From positions 248,001-312,000 of the forward strand of contig NZ_SOAW01000002.1 of the NCBI RefSeq assembly GCF_004364645.1: a stretch of DNA of 64,000 nucleotides, given 5' to 3'. The stretch comes from Naumannella halotolerans. Its GTDB lineage: Bacteria > Actinomycetota > Actinomycetes > Propionibacteriales > Propionibacteriaceae. Positions 27,034 through 36,594 of the stretch are shown in pieces. A model generated the notes under the pieces. That model worked only from the letters and a program-made list of their open reading frames with translations, had not been told where the DNA came from and ran no database searches. Both the position numbers and the translations under genes were made by a program. How positions within the stretch are numbered: position 1 is the first letter of the stretch; the number at the start of each line of letters is the position of its first letter.

Positions 27034-28244
27034 TCAACTCCGCTGCGTACCACCGTCAGCTCGATGCCATGATCGAGTCCCTCGGTGGTGAACTGATCGG
27101 ACTGAGCACCCGGATCCACGACCTGGCCGAGACCGGGTTCGAGGAGCAGCGCTCGGCCGCTGGCGTCGCCGAACTGCTGCACCGGCACGGACTGTCGGTC
27201 GAGATCGGGGTCCACGGATTGCCGACCGCGGTCGAGTCCCGGGTCGGTGTGGGTGGACCGCGGGTGGCGTTGATGGCCGAGTACGACGCCCTGCCCGGGA
27301 TCGGTCATGCCTGCGGGCACAATGTGATCGCCGCTTGCTCGATCGGTGCGTACCTGGCACCGGCGTCGGTACTGCAGGCCGGCGGGCCCGTGGGCACGGC
27401 CGTACTGCTGGGAACCCCGGCCGAGGAGAACGGGACCGGCAAGGAGATCATGGCCCGCGAAGGTGCCTTCGACGGGATCGACGCGGCCTTCATGATCCAC
27501 CCGACCGGGGGACTGGACACCGTCGGCGGGAGCAGCCTCGGCCTGCGGGAGGTCGAACTGGTCTTCACCGGACGGGCGAGTCACGCCGCGGCCGCTCCCG
27601 AACAGGGACTGAACGCCCTGGATGCTGCCGTGGCGACGTATCAGGGGATCAACGCCCTGCGTCCCGGGCTGCAGGCAACCGATCGGGTGCACGGGATCAT
27701 CACCGAGGGAGGGCTGCGGCCGAACATCATCCCCGAACGGGCGGCGCTGCACTACTACGTCCGTTCGGCCGGTGTGCAGCAGTTGCTGAGCATCTCGAAG
27801 AAGCTGGAAGCGGTGGCCCGGGGTGCGGTGATCATGACCGGCACCGAGGTCGAGGTGATCTGGGACCGCAACCCCGCGTGCGTACCGATGCAGCCCAACG
27901 ATGCACTGAACGGACGTTTCACCGACTGGCTGTCCGAGCTCGGCCGTCAGGTCGGCGAACGCCCGCCGGGTTCGCCGATGGGCTCGACCGATGCCGGCAA
28001 TGTCAGTGTGCGGATCCCCACGATCCACCCGATGCTGGCCATCGCCGATGCCGAGGTCAGTCCGCACACCGCCGAGTTCGCCGTCGCCGCGCGGACACCC
28101 CGGGCGGAACGGACGGTCCTCGACGGTGGGCGGGCGCTGGCCCACATCGCCCTGGACTATCTGCTGGATCCGGATCTGCGTACCGCCGCGGCCGTCGACT
28201 TCGACCAGGCCCGGACACCTGAGGTCGAGGAGCTGATCCGATGA
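27030..28244 (+). CDS. M20-family metallo-amidohydrolase (M20D/AbgB-like)
   Basis: 404 residues. The metal site includes LMAEYDALPGIGHACGHN (with Asp/His ligands), GTPAEENGTGKEIMA, and HPTGG. The dimerisation domain carries FTGRASHAAAAPEQGLNALD. Family members hydrolyse N-acyl or amide bonds of amino acids (p-aminobenzoyl-glutamate, indole-acetyl or N-acyl amino acids). Translation is coupled to the decayed transporter gene upstream, and a DDAH gene follows 71 bases downstream, so an amino-acid-conjugate catabolic operon is likely. Confidence 0.85.
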   Translation: MINSAAYHRQLDAMIESLGGELIGLSTRIHDLAETGFEEQRSAAGVAELLHRHGLSVEIGVHGLPTAVESRVGVGGPRVALMAEYDALPGIGHACGHNVIAACSIGAYLAPASVLQAGGPVGTAVLLGTPAEENGTGKEIMAREGAFDGIDAAFMIHPTGGLDTVGGSSLGLREVELVFTGRASHAAAAPEQGLNALDAAVATYQGINALRPGLQATDRVHGIITEGGLRPNIIPERAALHYYVRSAGVQQLLSISKKLEAVARGAVIMTGTEVEVIWDRNPACVPMQPNDALNGRFTDWLSELGRQVGERPPGSPMGSTDAGNVSVRIPTIHPMLAIADAEVSPHTAEFAVAARTPRAERTVLDGGRALAHIALDYLLDPDLRTAAAVDFDQARTPEVEELIR

Positions 28245-28315
28245 CCGAGCCTGCAGCACGGCGGCGCAGTGATCGGCTGCTGTCTACCATGATCACAAGC
28301 AACTCGAGGAGAATC

Positions 28316-29095
28316 ATGTCCACCGCCCCTGATCACCCCTACATCCTGGTCCGGCGGCCTGCTGCCAGCCTGAACGACGGCATCGTCACCTTCCGTGATC
28401 GGGAGCCGATCGACCTGGACCTGGCCGCCAAGCAGTGGGAGGCCTATGTCGGGATCTTCGCCGAACACGGTTGGGGGATCGTCGAGGTACCGGTGGCCGA
28501 CGACCTGCCCGACTCGGTGTTCGTCGAGGACGTGGTCGTGATGTTCGACGACTTCGCCGTGATCACGAACCCGGGTGCGCCGGCCCGCAATCCCGAGACC
28601 GATGCGATCCCCGCTGTCCTGGACGAGCTGGGGATCGAGCACACCAAGATCAACGATCCGGGCACCCTGGACGGTGGGGACATCCTGAAGATCGATCGGA
28701 TCGTCTATGTCGGGCTCACCGGCACCACCAACGCCGAGGGCATCGCCCAGTTGCGCGCAGCGGTCGAACCCCGCGGTTTCGAGGTACGTCAGGTGCCGGT
28801 GACCAAAGCCCTGCACCTGAAGAGCGCGGTCACCGCCCTGCCCGACGGCACCGTGATCGGTTATGCACCGGTGGTCGACGACCCCTCCCTGTTCGACTCC
28901 TTCCTCGCCGTCCCCGAGGAACCGGGTTCGCATGTGGTGGTACTCGGCCCCGACGAGGTGATGATGTCGGACCAGGCCCCGCGTACCGAGGCGCTGCTGG
29001 CCGACCGCGGCCTCAAGATCAACACCGTCGGCATCTCCGAGTACGAGAAGCTCGAGGGCTGTGTCACCTGTCTGTCGGTACGGGTGCGTCGCTGA
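28316..29095 (+). CDS. Dimethylarginine dimethylaminohydrolase (DDAH-like)
   Basis: 259 residues from the ATG at 28316 (AGGAG upstream). Pentein-fold motifs are present: FVEDVVVM (Glu71-Asp72), GTLDGGDILKI (Asp119-Gly-Gly-Asp), the catalytic His in KALHLKSAV (His167) and the Cys nucleophile in GCVTCLSVR (Cys252 most likely). DDAH converts NG-methylated arginines into citrulline and (di)methylamine; related amidinotransferases share the fold. It follows the M20 gene in the same direction, consistent with release and breakdown of an arginine derivative. Confidence 0.85.
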   Translation: MSTAPDHPYILVRRPAASLNDGIVTFRDREPIDLDLAAKQWEAYVGIFAEHGWGIVEVPVADDLPDSVFVEDVVVMFDDFAVITNPGAPARNPETDAIPAVLDELGIEHTKINDPGTLDGGDILKIDRIVYVGLTGTTNAEGIAQLRAAVEPRGFEVRQVPVTKALHLKSAVTALPDGTVIGYAPVVDDPSLFDSFLAVPEEPGSHVVVLGPDEVMMSDQAPRTEALLADRGLKINTVGISEYEKLEGCVTCLSVRVRR

Positions 29096-29109
29096 GCTCT
29101 CCCCCATCT

Positions 29110-29162
29110 GTTCCGCAGCAAACGCACCTCAACGGTTGTCTGAGCTGCGTTTGCTGCGGAAC
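29110..29162. repeat. 17-bp perfect inverted repeat in a convergent spacer
   Basis: GTTCCGCAGCAAACGCA pairs with TGCGTTTGCTGCGGAAC around a 19-base loop. It lies between the stops of DDAH and the transhydrogenase gene, so it can act as a bidirectional terminator. The sequence is less GC-rich than other hairpins here. Confidence 0.65.
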
Positions 29163-29181
29163 GGATGCAGGGTGGCGGGCC

Positions 29182-30588
29182 TCACTGCTGGAGGCGTTGC
29201 ACCGCCCGCAGTTTGTTCGCCGCGTCCAGCGCCGCGACCTTGTAGGACTCGGCCAGGGTCGGGTAGTTGAACACCGTGTCCACCAGGTAGTCGATCGTGC
29301 CGCCGAGGCCCATCACGGTCTGACCGATGTGCACCAGCTCGGTCGCATTGGTGCCGAAGACATGCACGCCGAGCAGTTTGCGGGTCTCGGAGGAGACGAT
29401 GATCTTCAGCAAGCCGTAGGAGTCGCCGAGGATCGCACCACGGGCGAGCTCGCGGTAGCGGGCCACGCCGACCTCGAAGGGGACCGAGGACTCGGTCAAC
29501 TCCTCCTCGGTGGCCCCGACATAGCTGATCTCGGGAATGGTGTAGATACCGATCGGCTGCAGCTCACCCAGTTCGTCCTGCACCGGTTCGCCGAAGGCGT
29601 GGTACGTCGCCCGCCGCCCCTGCTCCATCGAGGTGGCGGCCAGAGCGGGGAACCCGATCACATCACCGACGGCATAGATGTGGTCGACCGCGGTCTGGAA
29701 ATGATCATTGACTTCGATCCGGCCACGTTTGTCGGCGCCGAGGCCGGCCTTGTCCAGGTCCAGGGACTCGGTCACACCCTGACGGCCCGCCGAGTACATC
29801 ACCGTGTCGGCCGGGATCTGCTTGCCGCTGGCCAGACTCGTGACCGTACCGCCGTTGAATCGTTCGACCGATTCGACCGTCTCGTTGAAGCGGAACGTCA
29901 CCGCCAGGTCGCGCAGCTGGTACTTCAGTGCCTCGACGATCTCGGTGTCGACGAAACCGAGCATCTCGGGACGGGACTCGACGACGGTGACCTTGCTGCC
30001 GAGGGCGGCGAACATGGAGGCGTACTCGATGCCGATCACACCGGCGCCGACCACCACCATGGTCCCCGGGATGGTGTTCAGCGACAGCACCTGGTCGGAG
30101 TCGACGATCTTCTCCCCGTCGAACTCGACGCTGTCCGGCCGCGCGGGTTTGGTGCCGACCGCGATCACGATCTTGGTCGCCGTCACCTTCCGGTCGGTGC
30201 CGTCCTCGTCGTTGATCGCGACGGTGTGTTCATCGATGAAGCGTCCCGTACCGGGCAGCATCGTCACGTGGTTGCGGGAGAGCTGGTTGCGGATCACGTC
30301 GATCTCCCGGCCGATCACGTGATGGGTACGCGCCGACAGGTCACTGACGGTGATGTCCTGCTTCAACCGGTAGGAGTGGCCGTACAACTCCCGCTGGTTC
30401 AGTCCGGTCAGGTAGAGGATGGCCTCCCGCATGGTCTTGGAGGGGATGGTGCCGGTGTTGATGCAGACCCCGCCGACCATGTGCTTCTTCTCCACGATGG
30501 CGACCGACTTGCCGAGTTTCGCCCCGGCGATGGCAGCCTTCTGCCCGCCGGGTCCTGATCCGATGACAAGCAGGTCGTAGTCGGTCAT
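29182..30588 (-). CDS. sthA: Soluble NAD(P)+ transhydrogenase
   Basis: 468 residues from the ATG at 30588 ([19 protein letters not shown]). It is a two-dinucleotide-domain flavoprotein: FAD motif [10 protein letters not shown], the NAD motif [20 protein letters not shown] and the C-terminal dimer domain. At the redox position it reads [14 protein letters not shown], with one Cys and Thr instead of the second Cys. This is the SthA-type change rather than the disulfide CxxxxC of lipoamide dehydrogenase. SthA moves hydride between NADPH and NAD+. Confidence 0.88.
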   Translation of the reverse strand: MTDYDLLVIGSGPGGQKAAIAGAKLGKSVAIVEKKHMVGGVCINTGTIPSKTMREAILYLTGLNQRELYGHSYRLKQDITVSDLSARTHHVIGREIDVIRNQLSRNHVTMLPGTGRFIDEHTVAINDEDGTDRKVTATKIVIAVGTKPARPDSVEFDGEKIVDSDQVLSLNTIPGTMVVVGAGVIGIEYASMFAALGSKVTVVESRPEMLGFVDTEIVEALKYQLRDLAVTFRFNETVESVERFNGGTVTSLASGKQIPADTVMYSAGRQGVTESLDLDKAGLGADKRGRIEVNDHFQTAVDHIYAVGDVIGFPALAATSMEQGRRATYHAFGEPVQDELGELQPIGIYTIPEISYVGATEEELTESSVPFEVGVARYRELARGAILGDSYGLLKIIVSSETRKLLGVHVFGTNATELVHIGQTVMGLGGTIDYLVDTVFNYPTLAESYKVAALDAANKLRAVQRLQQ

Positions 30589-30768
30589 GGCCACAGTCTG
30601 CCGAAGAAGCTCCGCCCGCGGGCGGGTTGGCGGGATCTGGTCGCCGAACGCTGGACAGACCTGGGAGTGAGCGCACCGCCGCCGACCAACTTCGCCGAGC
30701 AGACGCCGGGCTCGACCTGCGGGAGGCGCTGCGCGGCGCACAGCCGACCGGGGTTAGGCTCGGATGCC

Positions 30769-31320
30769 GTGGGTTGGGGTGCCGAGGTGAGGACCGAGCG
30801 GCTGCGGTTGAACCGGCCGCGGGTCGATGACATCGCAGCGCTGCACGCGATCTACAGCGATCCGGCGGTGTGGACCCATCTGCCGAGCATGCGCTTCACC
30901 GCCGTCGAACAGACCCAGATGACGGTCGTCGACTGGATCCGCGGCTGGGAGGACAACGGACTGGGGCCCTGGATGGTACGCACCCTGGACGATCCGCAAC
31001 TGCTCGGCCACTGCGGCTGCACCAACAAGACCGCGTTCTGGAATCTCGGCTACCGCTTCGCCCCGGCGGCCCAGGGGTACGGCTACGCCAGCGAGGTGGC
31101 GCGGCTGGCCATCGAGCGGGCACACCAGCTGCGACCGGACCTGCCGGTGATCGCGTACCTGGTCGAACACAATGTCGCCTCCGCCCGGGTCGCGGAGCGG
31201 GTCGGGCTGCAGCTGCGGCATCGGGGCCCCGACAAGGGCAATCCCGATCCCGAGGCGATCAGGCTGATCTATTCCGACCGGCGATTGACCGCGGCCGAAC
31301 TGGCCGCGGCCCGGCGTTGA
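30769..31320 (+). CDS. GNAT N-acetyltransferase
   Basis: About 183 residues from a GTG at 30769 (VGWGAEVRTERLRLNRPRV); a TAGGCT -10-like hexamer about 10 bases upstream suggests a leaderless message. GTG 30787 is an alternative start. The RimJ/RimL-like fold shows TERLRLNRPRVDDI, GYRFAPAAQGYGYASEVARL (acetyl-CoA loop Q-G-x-G-x-A) and VEHNVASARVAERVGLQ. It is divergent from sthA. The acceptor is unknown. Confidence 0.8.
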   Translation: MGWGAEVRTERLRLNRPRVDDIAALHAIYSDPAVWTHLPSMRFTAVEQTQMTVVDWIRGWEDNGLGPWMVRTLDDPQLLGHCGCTNKTAFWNLGYRFAPAAQGYGYASEVARLAIERAHQLRPDLPVIAYLVEHNVASARVAERVGLQLRHRGPDKGNPDPEAIRLIYSDRRLTAAELAAARR

Positions 31321-31323
31321 GGA

Positions 31324-32304
31324 TCACAGCCACCCGGAGCGTTTGAAGAGCACGATCAGGCCGAGTGCGGAGGCCAGCATCAGCCCCAGCGCCATCGGGT
31401 AGCCGAAGGCCCATTCCAGTTCGGGCATGTGGGTGAAGTTCATCCCGTAGATCCCGGCGATCAGGGTCGGTACGACCACCAGCGCCGCACCGGCCGAGAT
31501 CTTGCGCATGTCCTCGTTCTGCTGCACCGAGATCCTGGCCAGGTGGGCGTCGAAAGCGCTGGACAGCAAGGACTCCAGGCCCTCCACGGTGTCGGCCACC
31601 AGGTTCAGGTTGTCGGCGACATCGCGGAAGAACGGGGCCGAGCGTTCCGACATCCCCGGCACCGAACTCGTCGCCAACCGGCGCAGCGGTTCGCGCAACG
31701 GGTAGACCGCGCGCCGCATCTCCTGCAGCTCGCGTTTGAGGACGTAGATCCGGTTGGTGTCGTCCCTGCGTTGGTCGGAGAAGACCGAGGCCTCCACCTC
31801 GGTGACGTCCTCCTCCAGACCGGTCGCCACCTGGTTGTACTCGTCGACGATCCGGTCGACCACCGCGTAGAGCACCGAGAACGGGCCATGGGCGAGCACC
31901 TTCGCCTGGTCCTCCAGGGCGTGCCGGGCCGATTGCAGTTCCGCACCCTGGCCGTGGCGTACCGACAAGACGAAGTCGGGGCCGACGAAGACGCTGACCT
32001 CGCCGGTTTCCACCGCATCGGCCGCGTCGACGTACCACAGCGTCTTCAGGCACAGCAGCAATACGTCACCGAACTGCTCCAGCTTCGGGCGTTGATGGGC
32101 CGACAGCGCGTCCTCGACCGCCAGCGGGTGCAGCGTGAACACCTCGGCGACCTTCTCCAGTTCCTCGGACGGGGGTTCGTACAGCCCCACCCAGGTGAAG
32201 TCACCGGATTCGGTGCCGGCGGCGCGCACGGCCGCGACATCGTCGCGCGGGCAGTCGAGGGCGACCTTCTCCCCGTTGCGGTACAGGGCGCATTCGACGA
32301 TCAC
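31324..32304 (-). CDS. corA: CorA-type magnesium/cobalt channel
   Basis: 326 residues from a GTG at 32304. A long N-terminal cytosolic domain with FTLHPLAVEDALSAHQRPKL precedes the stalk helix and two C-terminal membrane segments. The selectivity motif GMN lies in AGIYGMNFTHMPELEWAFGY, and the protein ends with a basic tail (KRSGW). CorA forms a pentameric Mg2+ channel. The neighbouring GNAT gene is convergent and 3 bases away. Confidence 0.92.
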   Translation of the reverse strand: MIVECALYRNGEKVALDCPRDDVAAVRAAGTESGDFTWVGLYEPPSEELEKVAEVFTLHPLAVEDALSAHQRPKLEQFGDVLLLCLKTLWYVDAADAVETGEVSVFVGPDFVLSVRHGQGAELQSARHALEDQAKVLAHGPFSVLYAVVDRIVDEYNQVATGLEEDVTEVEASVFSDQRRDDTNRIYVLKRELQEMRRAVYPLREPLRRLATSSVPGMSERSAPFFRDVADNLNLVADTVEGLESLLSSAFDAHLARISVQQNEDMRKISAGAALVVVPTLIAGIYGMNFTHMPELEWAFGYPMALGLMLASALGLIVLFKRSGWL

Positions 32305-32388
32305 TCTCGCAGGGTAGTGGGTCGGCCACCGTCGGGCGGTGAGCTGAGGCCGGCGCAAAGGGTGGCTTCGGCACGAAGGGTCGATATT

Positions 32389-32422
32389 CGGCCACTGCTG
32401 CCATATACGGCAGCAGTGGCCG
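32389..32422. terminator. 14-bp perfect hairpin, probable terminator of the PPOX gene
   Basis: CGGCCACTGCTGCC, loop ATATAC, then GGCAGCAGTGGCCG. It lies downstream of the PPOX gene (- strand) and upstream of corA, so it likely ends the PPOX transcript. Confidence 0.65.
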
Positions 32423-32449
32423 TATTCCGACCGCAAATGCCGAAAGCCC

Positions 32450-32839
32450 TCAGCCCTTCTTCTCGTGCACCCGGGTCGGGGTGAGCCGGATGATCACCCG
32501 CTGGGCGCCGGGCGGGTCGGCCGGCCAGGCCTTGCCGGTGTACTTCTGTGCGAGGTCCTGGATCAACTCGCCGGGGTCGTCGACCACCTCGGCGGTGCCG
32601 CGGATCTCGGAATACCGGAACGGGCTGTCCGGGTCGACCAGCAGCACACTCACCCGCGGATCCCGGGCGATGTTCTTCGGCTTCTGTCGGCCGGCGACGC
32701 TGGAGAAGATCACCGTTTCCTCGTCGCGGGCCACCCACATCTCGGTCAACTGGGGTGAGCCATCGCTGTTCAGGGTGGCCAAGGTGGCATAGGTCGGTGC
32801 ATCCAGCAGCGCACGGGTCCAGTCCGGGATCGCGGTCAT
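32450..32839 (-). CDS. PPOX-class flavin/F420-dependent oxidoreductase
   Basis: 129 residues, the usual length for split-barrel PPOX proteins. Features are LLDAPTYATLATLNSDGSPQ, EMWVARDEETVIFSS, KPKNIARDPRVSVLLVDPDS and YSEIRGTAEVVDD. These are typical of actinobacterial PPOX-class F420-dependent proteins, some of which bind FMN instead. The substrate is unknown. It stands between corA and a DMT transporter gene, all on the - strand. Confidence 0.82.
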   Translation of the reverse strand: MTAIPDWTRALLDAPTYATLATLNSDGSPQLTEMWVARDEETVIFSSVAGRQKPKNIARDPRVSVLLVDPDSPFRYSEIRGTAEVVDDPGELIQDLAQKYTGKAWPADPPGAQRVIIRLTPTRVHEKKG

Positions 32840-32902
32840 CGATGTACCTTTCGCAGAGGGTGGAGCTCGAGGCTACTGCGGGTTCCGGCGGCTGCTGTGG
32901 CG

Positions 32903-32985
32903 TCTCGGCGGTCGCAGGGTGGTGCTCGGTGGTCGCAGGATGGTGTCTCGGTGGTCGCAGGATGGTGTCTCGGTGGTCGCAGGGG
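32903..32985. repeat. Tandem 22-bp direct repeats
   Basis: A unit close to GGTCGCAGGATGGTGTCTCG repeats about four times head to tail (21-22 bases each; the two central copies are identical). It lies between the PPOX start and the transporter stop. There are no spacers, so it is not a CRISPR array. It could vary in copy number between strains. Confidence 0.8.
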
Positions 32986-33019
32986 TTTGTCCTCACACGC
33001 TGGACTTTGGGCAGGACTA

Positions 33020-33934
33020 TCAACGGGGTGACCGGGCGGCCGTTGCAGCGGCGCTGCTCCGGGTCGCCGCGGCGACTCCGGCCACGGCGATCAGCAGACC
33101 GATCAACTCCCGGGCGTTCAGGGTCTCACCCAGCACGATCCAGGAGAGCAGGGCGGTCACCGGCGGCATCAGGAAGAAGATGCTGGCCGCCGCGCCCGGG
33201 CCGCGGGTGCGGACCAGGATGCCGAGCAGCCCGAGCCCGACGATCGAGTTGAACACCGCGATGTAGAGCACCATCGGAATCGCCACGGTCGGGTCGAGGA
33301 CGATCCGGGCCGGGTCGGTGCCCTCCACCAGCATGGCCACCACGAACACCGGTGGTACGGCCACGGCGAACTGCACCGCGGCGCCCCACAGGGGATCGAC
33401 CGGTTCGGCGCTCGACCGCTGGCCCAAGGTGCCCAGGCTGAGCCCGAGCACGCTGACCACGGCCAGGACGATCGAGGCGACTCCGCCGACTGCGCCGACA
33501 TCCGGCCCGAGCACCACGATCACCCCGCACACTCCGACGGCGAATCCGACCACCTGCAGTTTCGACAGCCGCTCCCCGAGCAGCAACGCTGCCAGGACGG
33601 CGGTCAGCACCGGGCTGAGGGAGTGGGCCAGTGAGGCCAGGGTGCCGCTGAGACCGGCGTCGAAAGCCAGGTACATCGCGCCGAACTGGACCGCGTTCAA
33701 CATCACACCGGCGAAGATCAACTGCGACAAGGTGCGTTGGCTGATCCGTCGGGGTCGCCGCAGAGCCAGGGCGAGACCGGCTGCGAGGACCGCCGCCACG
33801 GCGAAACGTGCGGCCACCAACATCAGCGGTGACATCGCAGCGGTGCCGATCGGTCCGGCGAGGTAGCCCGAGGACCAGATCAGCACGAACCCCGCTGCCG
33901 GCAGCAGCGGGAGTCGACCGGTCGTGGGCGCCAC
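33020..33934 (-). CDS. EamA/DMT-family transporter
   Basis: 304 residues from a GTG at 33934. Ten hydrophobic helices form two EamA repeats. Signature pieces are FVLIWSSGYLAGPIGTAAMS at the start, AFDAGLSGTLASLAHSLSPV near helix 4, LLLGERLSKLQVVGFAVGVC, and FLMPPVTALLSWIVLGETLN in the second repeat. Such exporters move amino acids or metabolites. It is divergent from the TRIC-type channel gene. Confidence 0.85.
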   Translation of the reverse strand: MAPTTGRLPLLPAAGFVLIWSSGYLAGPIGTAAMSPLMLVAARFAVAAVLAAGLALALRRPRRISQRTLSQLIFAGVMLNAVQFGAMYLAFDAGLSGTLASLAHSLSPVLTAVLAALLLGERLSKLQVVGFAVGVCGVIVVLGPDVGAVGGVASIVLAVVSVLGLSLGTLGQRSSAEPVDPLWGAAVQFAVAVPPVFVVAMLVEGTDPARIVLDPTVAIPMVLYIAVFNSIVGLGLLGILVRTRGPGAAASIFFLMPPVTALLSWIVLGETLNARELIGLLIAVAGVAAATRSSAAATAARSPR

Positions 33935-34093
33935 CTCGCTGACGCTAGCCGAGTCCTCGGCGCCCGACCCACCGGGTCCCGGCGGGGGAGCGACAGCGCC
34001 CGGATGCGGTGTCCGGCTGTCGGAGCGGCCGAGCCTCGCGGGCGGTGCCGAGACGGATGGCCAATCCGCTGCCCGAACAGCACACTGGTGGCC

Positions 34094-34714
34094 GTGGAAG
34101 CGGCAGAGACGGCACTGACGGCGATCGGGATCTTCGCCTTCGCCCTGTCCGGCGCGCTGATGGCGGTACGCAAGGACATGGATGTGGTCGGCATGTTCGT
34201 CCTGGCGGCGATCACCGCCGTCGGTGGCGGGGCGTTGCGGGACCTGCTTCTGGGGTTGCCGCCGGCCGCCCTGCGTTCCTCCTGGTGGTGGATCCTGATC
34301 GCCTTGGCCACGGCGGTGGTGTTCTTCTTCCACCTCGCGGTCGATCGGCTCCGGCGGGCGGTGCTGGTCTGCGACGCCGCCGGGCTCGCGGTCTTCTGCA
34401 CCACCTCCACCACGATCGCCCATCAGGTCGGTATGGGCCCGGCGGAGTCGGTGTTGATCGGCGCGATCGGTGGCTGTGCCGGGGGCGTCCTCCGCGATGT
34501 GCTGGCCGGTGAGATCCCGTCGGTACTGCGGAAGGGCACCACGCTCTACGTGCTGCCGGCGCTGCTGGGCTGCGCGATCGTGGTCGCGGTCCGCTCGGCC
34601 GGGTACGAGGGGGTGGCGGCGATGATCGGCGCCAGCATCTTGATCATCGTCCTCCGCCTGCTCTCGCTGTGGCGTGGCTGGCAGGCGCCGTCACCGAAGG
34701 CGAGCCGGGGCTGA
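34094..34714 (+). CDS. TRIC-type/UPF0126 membrane channel (YadS-like)
   Basis: 206 residues from a GTG at 34094 (GTG 34088 also possible). Seven membrane helices come from two TRIC repeats: IGIFAFALSGALMAVRKDMD with TAVGGGALRDLLLG, and FCTTSTTIAHQV with GAIGGCAGGVLRDVLAGEIP. The paired GGG/A-LRD motifs define the family. Bacterial members act as trimeric channels (potassium or glycine have been proposed). Confidence 0.88.
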   Translation: MEAAETALTAIGIFAFALSGALMAVRKDMDVVGMFVLAAITAVGGGALRDLLLGLPPAALRSSWWWILIALATAVVFFFHLAVDRLRRAVLVCDAAGLAVFCTTSTTIAHQVGMGPAESVLIGAIGGCAGGVLRDVLAGEIPSVLRKGTTLYVLPALLGCAIVVAVRSAGYEGVAAMIGASILIIVLRLLSLWRGWQAPSPKASRG

Positions 34715-34871
34715 ACGCGGCCGGCGGGCCCGGCCCCCGATCGCAACAAGGGCCGGGTCGCGACAAGACCCAAGTCGCCGCAAAGGCTCGCAGCGAAGGC
34801 CAAGTCGCAACGGAGTCCGGACGCCCCTGGGCCGGTCGACCGGGGTCATCCCCGGCCGCCGGATGCCCCGA

Positions 34872-35795
34872 TCAGGCGGGAACCACCTCGCGCAGGCTGG
34901 TCCCGGTCAGCTCCTCCGAGACCTTCCACAGCCGCCGGGCGACATCGAGGTCGAGGGCCTGCTTCGGCGGCCGGACGACCACCGGTGCGCCGGTCATCTC
35001 GCCGAATCCGGAGGGACCGTAGTAGGCGCCATTGAAGGCCTCGGGATCGACCGCGGCCCGCAGCATCGGCTCGGCCCCCTCGGCCGCGCTCTGGCTGGGC
35101 AGCAGATCGCTCAGGCTGCCGAGTCGGGACAGCACTCCCGGTCGGGACCCCGGGCCGTTCTGGATCAGCGAGGTACGGGCGAAGCCCGGGTGCGCGGCCA
35201 GCGCCAACAGGTTCCAGTCGCGGTACTCGCTGAAGCGGGCGAGTTCGCGGGTCATCAGCAGGTTCGCCAGCTTCGACTGCCCGTAGGCGGCAGTCGGGCG
35301 GTAACGCCGCTGCCACTGCAGATCGTCGAAGTGGATCCGGCCGCGGTTGGCGGCCAGGCTCGACATGGTCACCACCCGGGCGGCATCGGAGTTCCGCAGT
35401 TTCGGCAGCAGGCCCAGGGTGAGGGCGAAGTGACCGAGGTGGTTGCCGCCGAACTGCACCTCGAAACCGTCGGTGGTCTGCAACCGGTCCGGCGGTGTCA
35501 TCACCCCGGCGTTGTTGATCAGGATGTCGAGACCGCGCGAATCGGCCCGCTCCTCCTGCGTGAACGAATTCACCGAGGCCAGGTCGGAGAGGTCGAGTCG
35601 GCGTACCTCGATCCGGGCGTCGGGGTGATCGGAGCGGATCTCGGCGGCCGCGGCCTCACCCTTGTCCGGGGTGCGTACCGCCAGCACCACCTCGGCGCGG
35701 GCGCCGGCCAGGGCGCGTGCCGCTTCCTTGCCGGTGCCGCTGTTGGAGCCGGTGATGACGATCCGTCGGCCGGTCTGGTCGGGGAGCTGGTACAT
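34872..35795 (-). CDS. Short-chain dehydrogenase/reductase
   Basis: 307 residues from the ATG at 35795. NAD(P) motif [15 protein letters not shown], the NNAG motif in [12 protein letters not shown], the catalytic Ser in VVTMSSLAA and YGQSKLAN (Tyr-x-x-x-Lys) show a classical/retinol dehydrogenase-like SDR. A basic residue after the glycine motif and VRTPDK suggest NADP preference. The gene is divergent from a TetR-type regulator with paired palindromes between them, so it is probably induced by that regulator's ligand. Confidence 0.85.
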   Translation of the reverse strand: MYQLPDQTGRRIVITGSNSGTGKEAARALAGARAEVVLAVRTPDKGEAAAAEIRSDHPDARIEVRRLDLSDLASVNSFTQEERADSRGLDILINNAGVMTPPDRLQTTDGFEVQFGGNHLGHFALTLGLLPKLRNSDAARVVTMSSLAANRGRIHFDDLQWQRRYRPTAAYGQSKLANLLMTRELARFSEYRDWNLLALAAHPGFARTSLIQNGPGSRPGVLSRLGSLSDLLPSQSAAEGAEPMLRAAVDPEAFNGAYYGPSGFGEMTGAPVVVRPPKQALDLDVARRLWKVSEELTGTSLREVVPA

Positions 35796-35831
35796 GGTTT
35801 CTCCTGTTCGGTGGATGTGCCCAACGATAAG

Positions 35832-35844
35832 AGACCGATGGTCT
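35832..35844. promoter_or_regulatory. Palindromic operator between SDR and TetR genes
   Basis: AGACCGATGGTCT is an exact 5-bp-armed palindrome. A related half-site CCGGTCT follows at 35860-35866, next to the TAATAT -10-like hexamer (35868-35873) of the TetR gene. It is the likely binding site for the divergent regulator. Confidence 0.5.
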
Positions 35845-35881
35845 GTTATCAAGAGAACGCCGGTCTGTAATATTTGTGACG

Positions 35882-36568
35882 ATGACGACATTCAAGCGAG
35901 CCCGCAGCCCCGAGCAGCGTGCCGAGCGGCGGGAGATGATCCTGGCCACCGCCGACGACCTGCTGGACGAGTACTCGGTGTCCGAGCTGAGCCTCAACCT
36001 GCTCGCGACCCGGACCGGCCTGGCGAAGTCGAATGTCCTGCGCTACTTCGACTCCCGTGAACATGTCCTGTTGCAGTTGATGCTGCGGCTGTGGGACGAC
36101 TGGCTCGCCGCCCTCGACCGCGGGGCTGACAGCGGCTCGATCGAGGAACGCGAGCGGCGGCTCGCACGGACCTGGGCCCATGAGCTGGCAGTCCGGCCGA
36201 AGTTCGCCGAGCTGCTGGCGGTGCAGGCATCGGTGCTGGAGCGCAATGTCTCACCGGAGGCGGTGACCGAGTTCAAGCGCGGGGTGCACGAGCGCTTCGG
36301 CAAGCTGGTGGCCTGGGTACGCGGGCACGTACCCGAGCTCACCGAGGAGCAGGCGCAACGATTCAGCGTCGGCGCGTCATTGCTGGCCGGAGCGCTCTGG
36401 TCGGCCGGCAATCCCTCGCCCGTGCTGGAGCAGGTCTATCGCGACAACCCGGACCTGTGTGCGTACCGGATCGATTTCGAACCGGCCCTGGGCGAGCAGT
36501 TGCTGGCCCTGATCCGGGGTGTGCAGGGCTCGAACACCGGGACGGAAAACGGCGCGGAATCGCATTGA
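35882..36568 (+). CDS. TetR-family regulator of the divergent SDR gene
   Basis: About 228 residues from the ATG at 35882 (GTG 35876 is possible). [23 protein letters not shown], then [20 protein letters not shown]. The ligand domain is all-helical with [21 protein letters not shown] putative -10 box lies 8 bases upstream, indicating a leaderless transcript that the protein itself could block through the palindrome. The ligand is unknown. Confidence 0.82.
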   Translation: MTTFKRARSPEQRAERREMILATADDLLDEYSVSELSLNLLATRTGLAKSNVLRYFDSREHVLLQLMLRLWDDWLAALDRGADSGSIEERERRLARTWAHELAVRPKFAELLAVQASVLERNVSPEAVTEFKRGVHERFGKLVAWVRGHVPELTEEQAQRFSVGASLLAGALWSAGNPSPVLEQVYRDNPDLCAYRIDFEPALGEQLLALIRGVQGSNTGTENGAESH

Positions 36569-36594
36569 GGGCGCACAGCGACTACCGTTGACCG

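Noticed and set aside
28435-30558. + strand open frame spanning DDAH and transhydrogenase
   Set aside because: It crosses two real genes in other frames and the convergent hairpin; no motif.
29182-30588. Dihydrolipoamide dehydrogenase
   Set aside because: The second redox cysteine is replaced ([14 protein letters not shown]), which fits soluble transhydrogenase instead.
32903-32985. Possible CRISPR array
   Set aside because: The 22-bp units are directly abutting with no spacers and no cas genes are present.
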